Source: Hymenobacter metallilatus (GTDB lineage: Bacteria; Bacteroidota; Bacteroidia; Cytophagales; Hymenobacteraceae). From it: a stretch of 64,000 bases of DNA. The notes under the pieces are model-generated. The model was not told where the DNA came from and made no database searches. It saw only the letters and a program-made list of their open reading frames with translations. The stretch covers positions 620,001 to 684,000 of the forward strand of contig NZ_RWIS01000001.1 of assembly GCF_003944705.1 (NCBI RefSeq). The letters run 5' to 3'. Shown here piece after piece: positions 16,369 to 24,859 of the stretch; the stretch's first letter is position 1, and each line of letters begins with the position of its first letter. Position numbers and translations under genes: made by a program.

Positions 16369-17568
16369 TTACAGTTTCTCGTAAATCACAGCGGCACCCT
16401 GGCCCACGCCTACGCACATGGTAGCCAGGCCATAGCGCACGCCTTCGCGGCGTTGCATCTCGTGGAGCAGGGTGGCCGTGATGCGCGAACCACTGGCGCC
16501 CAGCGGGTGCCCGATGGCAATAGAGCCCCCGTTCACGTTCACCTTCGTGGGGTCAATGTCCAGGTCGCGCATACAGGCAATGCTTTGGGCAGCAAACGCT
16601 TCGTTCAGCTCAATCAGGTCCATATCCTGGAGCGTGAGGCCGGCTCGTTGCAACACCTTCTGGGTGGCCGGCACCGGACCAACACCCATATAAGCCGGGT
16701 CGACGCCAGCCACCGCCGAGGCCACCACGCGCGCCAACGGCTTCAGGTTGTAGCGCGTCAGGGCCTCTTCGCTTACCAGCAGGATGGCGGCGGCGCCATC
16801 GTTTATACCAGCTGAGTTACCGGCCGTAACGGTGCCATCTACCTGGAAGGCGGGCTTTAGGGTGGCTAATTTTTCGAGGCTGGACAGACGCGGCGGCTCG
16901 TCCTGGTCAAACAGGGCAGTATCGCCTTTGGGCTGGGGAATAAATACGGGGGCAATTTCCTTGCGGAACCGGCCTTTCTCGAAGGCCCGCTGGTACTTGC
17001 GCTGCGACTCAAACGCAAACTGGTCCTGCTCCTCCCGGGTAATGCCGTAGCGGCGGGCCACATTCTCGGCGGTTTCCCCCATGGCGTAGGGGTGGTGCAG
17101 CTTGGAGAGTTTAGGGTTTACGAAGCGCCAGCCCAGCGTAGTATCGTGGGCGGTAAAGTCGCGGGCAAACGCCGTAGCCGATTTGGCTACCACAAAGGGC
17201 GCGCGGGTCATACTTTCGGCCCCTCCGGCCAGGTACACGTCTCCTTCGCCCGCCCGGATGGCCCGGGAGGCATCCATAATGCTCTGCAGCCCCGAGGCGC
17301 ACAGGCGGTTGACGGTGTTGCCGGGCACCGTAATGGGCAGGCCGGCCAGTAGCGCCGCCATACGGGCCACGTTGCGGTTATCCTCGCCCGCCTGGTTGGC
17401 AGCTCCAATAATGACGTCTTCTACTGCCGATTTGTCGAGGGAGGGGTTGCGGCGCAGCAGCTCCCGCAACACGTGCGCGGCCATATCGTCGGGGCGGACG
17501 CTGCTCAGAGCGCCACCAAATTTACCAATTGGGGTGCGGACGGCGTCCACGATGTATGCAGTAGGCAT
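16369..17568 (-). CDS. Acetyl-CoA C-acyltransferase (thiolase)
   Basis: 399 residues. Thiolytic cleavage of 3-ketoacyl-CoA in beta-oxidation or a similar degradative route. The nucleophilic Cys is in NRLCASGLQS (about residue 90), the catalytic His in SIAIGHPLGASG (about 355) and the second Cys in TMCVGVGQGAA (about 385). NAD/hydratase partners of a fad operon are not adjacent, so the pathway is inferred from the family. Confidence 0.93.
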   Translation of the reverse strand: MPTAYIVDAVRTPIGKFGGALSSVRPDDMAAHVLRELLRRNPSLDKSAVEDVIIGAANQAGEDNRNVARMAALLAGLPITVPGNTVNRLCASGLQSIMDASRAIRAGEGDVYLAGGAESMTRAPFVVAKSATAFARDFTAHDTTLGWRFVNPKLSKLHHPYAMGETAENVARRYGITREEQDQFAFESQRKYQRAFEKGRFRKEIAPVFIPQPKGDTALFDQDEPPRLSSLEKLATLKPAFQVDGTVTAGNSAGINDGAAAILLVSEEALTRYNLKPLARVVASAVAGVDPAYMGVGPVPATQKVLQRAGLTLQDMDLIELNEAFAAQSIACMRDLDIDPTKVNVNGGSIAIGHPLGASGSRITATLLHEMQRREGVRYGLATMCVGVGQGAAVIYEKL

Positions 17569-17601
17569 CAGATTGAATGCGTTATTCCGGTCGTAGTTGG
17601 C

Positions 17602-17609
17602 TACTTTTG
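17602..17609 (+). promoter_or_regulatory. Candidate -7 box (TACTTTTG) for the DUF4293 gene
   Basis: TACTTTTG matches TAnnTTTG about 50 nt ahead of the ATG at 17660. A TTG lies 26 nt upstream, longer than ideal. Confidence 0.4.
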
Positions 17610-17659
17610 CCGGCCCTGTCAGGGGGCTGATCCAGTAATCGAACTGTCAAAACACAAAG

Positions 17660-18139
17660 ATGATACAAAGAATCCAAAGCGTATTCCTGCTGTTGCTGGC
17701 CCTGGCCATGTTAAGCGTTGTGTTCCTGCCTCTGTGGAGCAAACTGGACCCCGCCAGCCAGCAAACCGTAGTGCTGACGGCTACCCACTTAGGCTACGAA
17801 CACGCCGATGCCGGTATGACGGTGCCAGCCGCCAATCCCTGGCCTATTGCCGCACTGGCCGTAGCGTCGGCGGTAGTGGCCGTGGTGGAAATCTTTCAGT
17901 TCCGCAACCGTTTCAACCAGCTGAAACTGGGCACGCTCAATATCCTGTTGATTACGGCTACCATTGGGGCAGCATTCTATTATTCCAACATAGGAGAGCA
18001 AATGCTCAACATCAAAATTCCGGGCACCTTCGAGGCCGGTTTCTATATTGCCACGCTGGCGCTACTTCTGAACCTGCTGGCCAGCCGCTTCATCCGCCGC
18101 GACGAGCAGCTCGTGCGCAGCATGGACCGACTGCGGTAA
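17660..18139 (+). CDS. DUF4293 four-helix membrane protein
   Basis: 159 residues beginning MIQRIQSVFLLLLALAM, the usual DUF4293 start, with four hydrophobic segments (about residues 8-26, 62-80, 92-110 and 127-144). The family is confined mostly to Bacteroidota and has no known function. It is transcribed divergently from the thiolase and is followed by a terminator. Confidence 0.85.
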   Translation: MIQRIQSVFLLLLALAMLSVVFLPLWSKLDPASQQTVVLTATHLGYEHADAGMTVPAANPWPIAALAVASAVVAVVEIFQFRNRFNQLKLGTLNILLITATIGAAFYYSNIGEQMLNIKIPGTFEAGFYIATLALLLNLLASRFIRRDEQLVRSMDRLR

Positions 18140-18160
18140 GGGTTCCAATTTTCTTTCAGC

Positions 18161-18192
18161 AGCTCCGGTTAGTACTAGCCGGAGCTTTTTTT
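18161..18192 (+). terminator. Intrinsic terminator after DUF4293 gene
   Basis: AGCTCCGGTTAG pairs with CTAGCCGGAGCT (one G-U), followed directly by seven T. Confidence 0.9.
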
Positions 18193-18463
18193 ATGATCAT
18201 TTTCTAACCACGAACACACATTTTCTCATTTTGACTTTATCCTATATTCCTGCATTTGCCAAATACTCATATGGCTTTAACGCTTTGTATGACTATATAA
18301 AGTTTACCTAATACGTAAGAAAGCAGGACCATATTTCGGTTCTCAGCTCAGTATCAACCGGTTATTTATCAATTCCAAAGGATCATTCATTTTTGATTTG
18401 TTGCGCTTTATCATACATTCCATCCCAAATTCATCTTCTTCGCTCTTTTATCCCTGATTGCGC
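18193..18463. other. AT-rich gene-free stretch
   Basis: About 270 bp, clearly more AT-rich than its surroundings, between a terminator and the DUF4382-like gene. No open frame or RNA was recognised. It may hold an elaborate promoter for the following gene or be foreign sequence. Confidence 0.6.
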
Positions 18464-19033
18464 ATGAAGCCTTTTACTCCCTTGTTTCCCATTTTGATTC
18501 TGGGCGCTACCCTATTTTCCGGCTGTAGTGATACGCTCACCGAGGTTCAGCCCCGAACCGCCAGTCAACAGGCCGACAGTAAGACCAAAGCCAGTGACAT
18601 CAGTGCCGTTCTTATTGACTTGGAGCAGGCCGAAGGACAGTTTAGCCAAGGTAGCAAAGTTGTACTGCCCGGTGTAAGCGCGGGCAGCTACGACTTGCTG
18701 AGTGCTACCAACGGACAAATCAGGCTAACGCCCGCTTTCAGCGGTACGCTGCAAAGTATGCGTCTGGTATTAGGCGCCAACAGTAAGATTCAGCTTACCA
18801 ACGGTCCCCTATTGGCGCTGGATACTCCCAGTGGCACCACTTCGGGCCTCAAGATTCTACTGGATGATACACCCGTAACAGCTGGTACCGCCTATCTGCT
18901 GACTGTTGATTTTTCAGTTGAGCGTGATATTGTGAGCCGGGGCAATGGTACATATGGGCTCAAGCCAGTGCTACGCGGCACCCTAAAGCCCGCGCCAATC
19001 ATTATTATCATCCCACCTTCCACTCCCAGCTAA
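18464..19033 (+). CDS. DUF4382-like lipoprotein
   Basis: 189 residues. Lipoprotein signal with lipobox LFSGCSD (Cys about residue 21). The segment MRLVLGANSKIQL...LDTPSGTTSGLKIL resembles DUF4382 domains, which are exported and of unknown function. ATG 18464 is chosen over TTG 18458. The protein ends in an Ile/Pro-rich tail. Confidence 0.7.
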   Translation: MKPFTPLFPILILGATLFSGCSDTLTEVQPRTASQQADSKTKASDISAVLIDLEQAEGQFSQGSKVVLPGVSAGSYDLLSATNGQIRLTPAFSGTLQSMRLVLGANSKIQLTNGPLLALDTPSGTTSGLKILLDDTPVTAGTAYLLTVDFSVERDIVSRGNGTYGLKPVLRGTLKPAPIIIIIPPSTPS

Positions 19034-19080
19034 CAGCCTGCTCTGCTCCTTCAATACAGCGTTATTTGCTATAATGGAGA

Positions 19081-19117
19081 AAGGCCAACGAGGCAATATA
19101 GTCGCCTCGTTGGCCTT
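19081..19117. terminator. Bidirectional terminator between convergent genes
   Basis: 14-bp perfect stem (19081-19094 with 19104-19117) with T-tracts on the plus side and A-rich sequence on the other. It serves the DUF4382-like gene and the thioredoxin-like gene. Confidence 0.88.
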
Positions 19118-19124
19118 TTTTGCT

Positions 19125-19745
19125 TTATGTCAATTGCTCCAGTATCTGCAGCAGTTCCTGCTGGGTGCTCCGGGTTTTGTCTTTGGCGTACCAACCATGA
19201 ATCTTCTCGGCGTACTCCTCGTGGGTAGCACCAGCGGCTTTCAGCTCCAGCAGCAGGTTTTGCGCTTCATTGGGGCGCGGCCCCCAAGTAGCTACTTCGG
19301 TGAGGGTGTCGGCGTGCAGGATGAGCAGCTTGGGAATGGAGCGGCTGCCGTTGGTAAGGTAACGGTCCATCAGGTCCAGATTTTCGTCGCGCAGCAGATA
19401 GCGGGTGCGCAGGCGGCCGTGGCTGGCCTGGGCTATTTTTTCCAGTACCGGCACAATCTGGGCGGCATCCCCGCACCAGCCTTCGGTAAGAACCACCCAC
19501 TCGTAGTTGTGGGTAAGGTTATTAAGGGCCTGCTGCATTTCCGGCATCAGCTCGGCCTTTTTATCCAGCCGCTCCATGCGCTGGATGTTGAGGCGGGCGT
19601 AGGCAGTCAGATCTTCCGATTGATTTTCGCCGGTGGTTTTGCCCTCTGCCATCAGCTGCTCAATTAACTGGCGGTAGGCAGCGTAGGTATAGGCCCCCGC
19701 CAGGCGCTCGGGGCTGAGTACGGGAGGTTGCGCGGAAGGATTCAT
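19125..19745 (-). CDS. Thioredoxin-family protein with WCGDA site
   Basis: 206 residues. A thioredoxin-like fold is indicated by VVLTEGWCGDAAQIVPVLEKI (about residues 92-112) and the cis-Pro segment RSIPKLLIL. The usual CxxC is replaced by Cys-Gly-Asp-Ala, leaving one cysteine, a form common in Bacteroidota and unlikely to be a classic disulfide reductase. ATG 19745 (MNPSAQPPVLSPERLAGAY); upstream codons span the terminator region and are rejected. Confidence 0.8.
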   Translation of the reverse strand: MNPSAQPPVLSPERLAGAYTYAAYRQLIEQLMAEGKTTGENQSEDLTAYARLNIQRMERLDKKAELMPEMQQALNNLTHNYEWVVLTEGWCGDAAQIVPVLEKIAQASHGRLRTRYLLRDENLDLMDRYLTNGSRSIPKLLILHADTLTEVATWGPRPNEAQNLLLELKAAGATHEEYAEKIHGWYAKDKTRSTQQELLQILEQLT

Positions 19746-19797
19746 GCGAAGTAGCAGCTCAGAAACGGTGAAAAGGTATTCGGTGAGTATAACAAAC

Positions 19798-19842
19798 GAA
19801 AAACCCCTGCGTTTAGCCAAAGCTCTACCGCAGGGGTTTCGA
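19798..19842 (-). terminator. Terminator after the DinB-like gene
   Basis: AACCCCTGCG pairs with CGCAGGGGTT around a 17-nt loop; on the minus strand it is followed by TTTTTCG. Confidence 0.8.
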
Positions 19843-19863
19843 AAACCGGACACCGGCGCAGCC

Positions 19864-20376
19864 TTACAGGCTGGGCACCTCGGCCGCCTGAGCCTTGGCC
19901 GATAACTCCCGGCAATAGGTAATAAAATCGGTGTTGATGGGCTCAAGCCCGGCCGCACGCAACTCTTTGGCAACCTGAGCCCGGTGGTAGTTACCGTGCA
20001 CTGGCACGTGGGTCAAAATATCGGACACCTGACTGGTATAGCCCTCTCCTACCGAGTTGGTGTAGGTAATCAGGCGCTCCAGCTCGGCCGGGCTGGTAGT
20101 GGTAGCCTCAGCGCTGTACTGATGAAACCGCGCCGACGTTTGCTCGTGCCAGTGGTGCAGGCCAGCCAAATCGTGCTCCTGCCACACTTTCACGGGGCTG
20201 GGCGTGTTGGTAAGACGGCCCAGCCAGATGGCCTGGGCGTTGAGCACGTGGCTGAAAATGCGCAGCGCGCCGTGGGGCAAAGCAGCACCTTCGGCCACAA
20301 GGCCGTCGAGGTGACGCAGCAGGGTTGCGTTAGCCCACACGGTGTAGGCCCCCAGCTTTTCGATGGTATTAATCAT
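19864..20376 (-). CDS. DinB family protein
   Basis: 170 residues with the four-helix DinB/YfiT plan. Probable metal ligands are His in FSHVLNAQ (about 42) and the His pair in VHGNYHRAQ (about 127-131). Such proteins are metal-dependent, some using thiols such as bacillithiol; the specific role is not evident. Confidence 0.85.
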   Translation of the reverse strand: MINTIEKLGAYTVWANATLLRHLDGLVAEGAALPHGALRIFSHVLNAQAIWLGRLTNTPSPVKVWQEHDLAGLHHWHEQTSARFHQYSAEATTTSPAELERLITYTNSVGEGYTSQVSDILTHVPVHGNYHRAQVAKELRAAGLEPINTDFITYCRELSAKAQAAEVPSL

Positions 20377-20493
20377 TATAAAAAAAGTGAGTACAGAGAC
20401 ATGAGAACAGAGACTCTGCCAAGCAAAAAGAAAAAAGAAAGCGGTACAGACTCTTGCTTCTCATGTGCCTGTACCTGCTTCTGATTTAATACC

Positions 20494-20964
20494 CTACCGC
20501 GGGTCTTGCCAAACCAGTTTTTCCTCGGTTCTGTTTTTAGAGAAGTCAGCACATTTGCCGTCGCCTCGTCCTGTAAAGCCGCCATCGGGGTGGCAAAGAA
20601 CCTTGCCATCGGCCGCGTAAAGGGTAGTGTACTGGTCGCAGCAGGGGCTGGTCTCATAGTACACCGTGGCCCCGTTAAACTGGTAGCTGTAAATATGAAT
20701 GGGAGGGTTGGCCTTTTTCTCGTTCAGGTGTTGCTGAATCCGGTCTTCCAACCACTTGGGGCGCTTCCTGTCGTCGAAAGCCGGCTGGTTGTCGGGGGTA
20801 GGCTCCACGGTATTGGCGCTGGTAGGCGCGGGCGTGGATACGCTACCGGCCAACCCGGTCTGCGGGGCATCGGTGGGGGTGGTAACTGCCACGTTGCGCT
20901 GGCAGGCCGTGGTATGGAGCAGGGCAGCCGCAGAGGCCGCCGTCAGAAACAGGAGAAAACGCAT
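20494..20964 (-). CDS. DUF6970-like lipoprotein
   Basis: 156 residues. Signal with lipobox-like HTTAC (Cys 21), Pro/Thr-rich linker, then a compact domain PKWLEDRIQQHL...YSYQFNGATVYYE...CCDQYTTLYAADGKVLCHPDGGFTGRGDGKC. This pattern matches the DUF6970 family of Bacteroidota; function unknown. The four cysteines in the domain may form disulfides. Confidence 0.72.
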   Translation of the reverse strand: MRFLLFLTAASAAALLHTTACQRNVAVTTPTDAPQTGLAGSVSTPAPTSANTVEPTPDNQPAFDDRKRPKWLEDRIQQHLNEKKANPPIHIYSYQFNGATVYYETSPCCDQYTTLYAADGKVLCHPDGGFTGRGDGKCADFSKNRTEEKLVWQDPR

Positions 20965-21081
20965 AGAGCAGGGGTCGGGTTAGGCGGGAAACCGCGGCAT
21001 CCGCACGCACATTGGGGCGGCAAAGATGCACACAAACCTGCGTTACGCAGTTACCCAGGCATAGTTCAACTGCTGGCTGAG

Positions 21082-21489
21082 TTAAAAGGCCAGCCACTTC
21101 CATACCCGGGGCCCAAATACCAACAGGCCGACAACCAGCGCCGCCAGAGCCATTACTAATACGGCCCCGGCAGCTACATCCTTGGCCCGGCCTGCCAGCG
21201 GATGGTACTCCGGCGACACCAGGTTGACTACAGCCTCCACAGCCGTATTTATTAACTCAGCGCACCACACCGCGCCCACCGCCAGGGCCACGGCTGCCCA
21301 CTCCCACCGCGCCAGCCCGAAATAAAACCCCAACCACCCCACCACTACCGTAGCCGCTGCGTGAAACCACAGGTGCACCTCGGTGCGCAGCGCTGCCCCC
21401 ACGCCCCGGAAGGCGTAGCCGAAGCTGGCTGCCCGCTTGCGCAGCAGTGCCGGAAACCGGCGCGGCATGGACTTTCCTGTTTCAGCCAC
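21082..21489 (-). CDS. dgkA: Diacylglycerol kinase family protein
   Basis: 135 residues from GTG 21489 (128 from ATG 21468). Small membrane kinase with three helices and the family motif AVWCAELINTAVEAVVNL (about residues 77-94, catalytic Glu included). It phosphorylates diacylglycerol or undecaprenol. The GTG overlaps the stop of the upstream GNAT gene by 8 bp (GTGGCTGA), suggesting translational coupling. Confidence 0.88.
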   Translation of the reverse strand: MAETGKSMPRRFPALLRKRAASFGYAFRGVGAALRTEVHLWFHAAATVVVGWLGFYFGLARWEWAAVALAVGAVWCAELINTAVEAVVNLVSPEYHPLAGRAKDVAAGAVLVMALAALVVGLLVFGPRVWKWLAF

Positions 21490-22075
21490 GGACGTCGAAT
21501 TGTTGAAAAACCGTCTGGCGTAGTTGGTTCCACTCGGGCCGGATGATGCTGAAAATCACCGTGTCGCGCCGGATGCCGCCCTGGGTGTAGCGGTGGCTGC
21601 GCAGGGTGCCTTCCTCGGTGGCTCCCATGCGGCGCATGGCGTTCTGGGAAGTGTGGTTGCGGGCGTCGGTTTCCAGCTCCACCCGCTCGCAGCCCAGCGC
21701 ATCGAAGGCGTGGCGCAGCAGCGCGTGCTTGGCCGCCCGATTCAGGCCGCTGCGCTGGAAGCTTTTTCCTACCCAGGTGTAGCCGATGGAAAGCCGGGCG
21801 TCGGCCTCGTCCACGCTGTAGTAGCTGGTGCTGCCGGCTGCCTGGTTGGTTTCTTTGTCGATGATGAGAAAGGGGTAGCGGCGCTGCTGCTGACGACCCT
21901 GCACAGCATCGGTGAGGTACCTGGCCAAGCTGATGGGGTCGTCGGCGCGGGTGAGGGTGTAAGCCCACAGCTCCGGCGCAGCAGCCACGGGGCGCAGAGG
22001 CTCAAAGTCGGTGAGAGCCAACGGGCGCAGCAGCACGCGGCTGTTTTCAAGAACGATATCCTGGGAGAAATCCAT
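21482..22075 (-). CDS. GNAT N-acetyltransferase (RimJ/RimL-like)
   Basis: 197 residues. N-terminal LENSRVLLRPLALTDFEPL, acetyl-CoA site YTWVGKSFQRSGLNRAAKHALL and NHTSQNAMRRMGATEEGTLR identify an acetyltransferase acting on an amine, possibly a ribosomal or other protein N-terminus. Coupled to the downstream dgkA by an 8-bp overlap. Confidence 0.85.
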   Translation of the reverse strand: MDFSQDIVLENSRVLLRPLALTDFEPLRPVAAAPELWAYTLTRADDPISLARYLTDAVQGRQQQRRYPFLIIDKETNQAAGSTSYYSVDEADARLSIGYTWVGKSFQRSGLNRAAKHALLRHAFDALGCERVELETDARNHTSQNAMRRMGATEEGTLRSHRYTQGGIRRDTVIFSIIRPEWNQLRQTVFQQFDVRG

Positions 22076-22175
22076 GCGGGCAAGGGCGAGGAGTGCGCCG
22101 TAAAGATGCCGAAAAACGAAACGCCGCCGTTCCAGGCTGGAACAGCGGCGTTAGTATCGGCAGAAGCTTATCGGC

Positions 22176-22361
22176 CTAGAAAGCGTAGGTGTAGCCGGGA
22201 ATCTGAACCGGCTTCAACTCCAGCAACTTCCGGCCATCGGCCATGATGTGCACTTTCGCAATCCGCTCCGGTGCAATGGCGCGGTTGCGGGCTTTGCGCT
22301 CCTCCCGGGCCTGCTGGCGTGGGTCGGCTTTTTTAGAAGACTTCGCGGAATATTTGGTCAT
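22176..22361 (-). CDS. Small basic hypothetical protein
   Basis: 61 residues from ATG 22361, rich in Lys and Arg at the N-terminus and ending VHIMADGRKLLELKPVQIPGYTYAF. Its first 29 bp overlap the 3' end of the upstream gene in another frame. It is not recognised as a known family. Confidence 0.5.
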   Translation of the reverse strand: MTKYSAKSSKKADPRQQAREERKARNRAIAPERIAKVHIMADGRKLLELKPVQIPGYTYAF

Positions 22362-22860
22362 AGCGCGTAATCGTGTTTTGCAACGCATCAGGCTGAGAAA
22401 CAAGCCCGTGCGGCAGCACAAAAATAGTACTGTTTTCGGCAAAGGCTTCCACCTTATAGCGTGCCGGATTGATCTTTAGTTCCAGCATCCTAGTGTAGAG
22501 CTGGAAGCGGCGGGTATTTTCGTCCGTGGTTTCCGTGAGCATGGCCGCCGCAATGAAGCCGAAACAGGCCTGCGGATCCTGCTGAATGGTGCGGGCAATA
22601 ATGGCCAGCACGGTAGCGCCCAGCTTGCCGGCCGCGTGCTGGTGGGTGCGCAGCCGGTAGCGGTTCACGTTGTGAACTTTGGCGTAAAAATCCACGGTGT
22701 ACAGGTGCTCGTCGTACTGGCGCACTTCCACCAGGTACTTGCGGCGGGAAGTGCCGGTGTGCAGGAAGAACTTGTAAATCCACTCGAAATGCCAGCTGCC
22801 CAGCCCCGCGCGGTTGCGGTTGCGCTGTACCAGACGGTAGTGCTGAATGGCGTTGAACAT
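22333..22860 (-). CDS. Hypothetical protein
   Basis: 175 residues, soluble, no signal peptide. Conserved-looking blocks are YKFFLHTGTSRRKYLVEV, LYTVDFYAKVHNVNRYRLRTHQ and LVSQPDALQNTITRYDQIF. No family is recognised. It overlaps the next gene (22176-22361) by 29 bp. Confidence 0.65.
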   Translation of the reverse strand: MFNAIQHYRLVQRNRNRAGLGSWHFEWIYKFFLHTGTSRRKYLVEVRQYDEHLYTVDFYAKVHNVNRYRLRTHQHAAGKLGATVLAIIARTIQQDPQACFGFIAAAMLTETTDENTRRFQLYTRMLELKINPARYKVEAFAENSTIFVLPHGLVSQPDALQNTITRYDQIFREVF

Positions 22861-22958
22861 ACCCGCAACATACGCACCTTACGGCCGTTTTGCCACTGAC
22901 ACCGCCCGTTCCGGCAGCCGATTGGTTCAGCCAGGTCCAGCTGCTGGCCGCGCGTTCA

Positions 22959-23774
22959 TCAAATGCCGTAGCTGGACTTTACCACCCGCCGGAATACGCC
23001 GTCGGACACCAAGCGGCGCAGGGGCAGCAGCACGTTGGCGGGATAGGCAATGGGGTAGCGCAGGCGCGTTTTGCCATCAGTGGCGGCCCGGAAAATGGTG
23101 GCGGCCACGGCCTCCGGCCCCACGGCCCTGGCCCCGGCCTGCTGGCTTACTTTCTCTACTTTCTGCACGAATGAGCCATAGGCCGGCCGCAGGTCGTCGC
23201 GCATCACAAACTCGCGGCTCCGGTCGTAGAAGTCGGTTTTAATGGCTCCGGGCTCAATGATTTTTACCTTTATACCTAGCGGCTCCAATTCGTACTGCAA
23301 GCTTTCTGAGAAGCCCTCCACGGCCCACTTGGTGGCGTGGTAGATGCTGTAAAGCGGAAACGTGACGCGCCCGCCCACCGAGGCAATCTGCACGATGGTG
23401 CCGCGGCCCTGCTGGCGGAAATGCGGAATGACGGCCCGGGTGCAGCGCATCAGCCCCAGCACGTTGGTATCAAACTGCCGGGCAATGGTGTCGTCGGTCA
23501 TGGCCTCAAACACCCCATCCACGCCGTAGCCGGCGTTGTTCACCAGCACCTCCAGGCCGCCAAAGTCGCGCAACACGGCCGCCAGCGCCGCCTCGATGCT
23601 AACCGAATCCGTCACGTCGAGCGGGTAGAGACGCACATTGGGCAGCTGGCTGAGCTCGGTTTCCTTAGTGGGCGTGCGCATGGTGGCGGCCACGTTCCAG
23701 CCGCGCTGGGCAAACAGCCGGGCGGCAGCTTTACCAATGCCGGAGCTGGCCCCGGTGATGAGTACGGTAGGCAT
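22959..23774 (-). CDS. Short-chain dehydrogenase/reductase
   Basis: 271 residues. NAD(P) site TGASSGIGKA (about residues 7-16), NNAGYGVDGV, and catalytic YSIYHATKWAVEGF (Tyr-x3-Lys about 153-157). Substrate unknown. ATG 23774; the upstream frame translates the 23775-23907 repeat. It follows a TetR-family gene in the same direction and may be its target. Confidence 0.9.
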   Translation of the reverse strand: MPTVLITGASSGIGKAAARLFAQRGWNVAATMRTPTKETELSQLPNVRLYPLDVTDSVSIEAALAAVLRDFGGLEVLVNNAGYGVDGVFEAMTDDTIARQFDTNVLGLMRCTRAVIPHFRQQGRGTIVQIASVGGRVTFPLYSIYHATKWAVEGFSESLQYELEPLGIKVKIIEPGAIKTDFYDRSREFVMRDDLRPAYGSFVQKVEKVSQQAGARAVGPEAVAATIFRAATDGKTRLRYPIAYPANVLLPLRRLVSDGVFRRVVKSSYGI

Positions 23775-23907
23775 GAGGTGAGATGGTGAGGTGGTGAAAT
23801 GGTGAGTGAAGTGGTGAACTGGTGAGATGGTGAAATGGTGAGTTTGACGTTCTATCCGCGCAGTTGGCGCAAGTGGCACATCAAACTCACCATTTCACCA
23901 GTTCACC
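23775..23907. repeat. Inverted repeat of GGTGAAAT/GGTGAACT octamers
   Basis: A long left arm of about eight GTGAxxTG units faces a shorter right arm (23881-23907) around TATCCGCGCAGTTGGC. It spans the gap between the TetR stop (TGA 23903-23905, inside the arm) and the SDR start. Confidence 0.88.
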
Positions 23908-24502
23908 GCTGGGCCAGTCCAGCCAGCACTAGGTCGGTGAGCAGGCGGGTATCGGCTTCGGCGGCGGTGAAATCGGGTTGGGAGAGAGGGGTCGGGGCGG
24001 CCTGGCGCACGGCGGCGTGCTTGAGGGCATCGGCGGCACTGAGCAGCAGGCGAGCCAGGTGGCGCGGCTCCGGGGCGGCAGCAGCAGCCAGCAGCGGGTG
24101 CAGCAGGCCCGCCAGAAAGGCTATTTCCTGTCCCAACACCTCGGCATACAGTGCCTCGAAGCGCGGCTCCAGCACTTGCAAAGCGGCTACCGAAAGCTGG
24201 TGCTGGTCGAGGACGTGGCGGTAGTAGCGCAGGCGCTCCAGCAGGTACTCGCGCACCTGCTCGGTGGGCGTAGGCAGGTGCTGCACCCGCTCGGCCAGAG
24301 CCTGCATGAAGGCCGCGCTTTCGCGCAGTACCACGGCCATGAACAGTTCGTCCTTGTTAGGGAAATAGTAGTACAGCGAAGCCTTATTCAGCTGCACCGC
24401 CCGCCCAATGTCGTCGAGAGTGGTTTTGGCATAGCCGTAGCGGGCAAAGCAGCCAGCAGCAGCATCCAGAATAACGGCCCGACGGTCAGTGGCTTTCGAC
24501 AT
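23903..24502 (-). CDS. TetR/AcrR family regulator
   Basis: 199 residues. N-terminal helix-turn-helix TTLDDIGRAVQLNKASLYYYFPNKDELF (about residues 27-54), then a ligand/dimer domain. A palindrome at 24535-24567, just upstream, is a likely operator, so it probably represses itself and perhaps the following SDR gene. The effector is unknown. Confidence 0.92.
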   Translation of the reverse strand: MSKATDRRAVILDAAAGCFARYGYAKTTLDDIGRAVQLNKASLYYYFPNKDELFMAVVLRESAAFMQALAERVQHLPTPTEQVREYLLERLRYYRHVLDQHQLSVAALQVLEPRFEALYAEVLGQEIAFLAGLLHPLLAAAAAPEPRHLARLLLSAADALKHAAVRQAAPTPLSQPDFTAAEADTRLLTDLVLAGLAQR

Positions 24503-24534
24503 CTGTAAGTGAGTTCAAAACAAAGGCAAAACTG

Positions 24535-24567
24535 TTTTTCAAACATTTAGGTAAATTGTTTGAAAAA
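24535..24567. promoter_or_regulatory. Candidate TetR operator palindrome
   Basis: TTTTTCAAACA (24535-24545) and TGTTTGAAAAA (24557-24567) are exact inverses 11 nt apart, 33-65 nt upstream of the TetR start. The AT-rich sequence and position fit autoregulation. Confidence 0.65.
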
Positions 24568-24583
24568 TTAAATTAATAGCCAC

Positions 24584-24618
24584 AAAAAAGCCCCGCAACG
24601 GCTGCTGCGGGGCTTTTT
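24584..24618 (-). terminator. Terminator after fumC/repeat region
   Basis: AAAAAGCCCCGCA pairs with TGCGGGGCTTTTT. It is the last structured element on the minus strand between fumC and the TetR gene. Confidence 0.85.
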
Positions 24619-24639
24619 GATTTGCTTCAGGAAAACCAG

Positions 24640-24850
24640 ACCATCATGCTGAGCGGAGCCACAGTATCTCTGCCACTGGCTAATCAAATACCGTTACAAC
24701 GACCACCGCTCTATAGCCCAGGGTTGAAACCCTGGGCTAGTGATGCAACGAAGCGGTAGAGCTGCTTTGACTTCGCCTCGCTCCGCATGACCGTTCTTTC
24801 TCCAGCAACGTCAGCACGCGAGATTCCTCGGCAAGCTCGGAATGACGTGC
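24640..24850. repeat. Composite intergenic repeat with 12-bp hairpin
   Basis: Contains CATGCTGAGCGGAGC and inverse GCTCCGCATGA modules, TTCCTCGGCAAGCTCGGAATGACGT, and a perfect hairpin 24714-24725/24728-24739 (TAGCCCAGGGTT). No gene was seen. Confidence 0.75.
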
Positions 24851-24859
24851 CGGTGGCCG

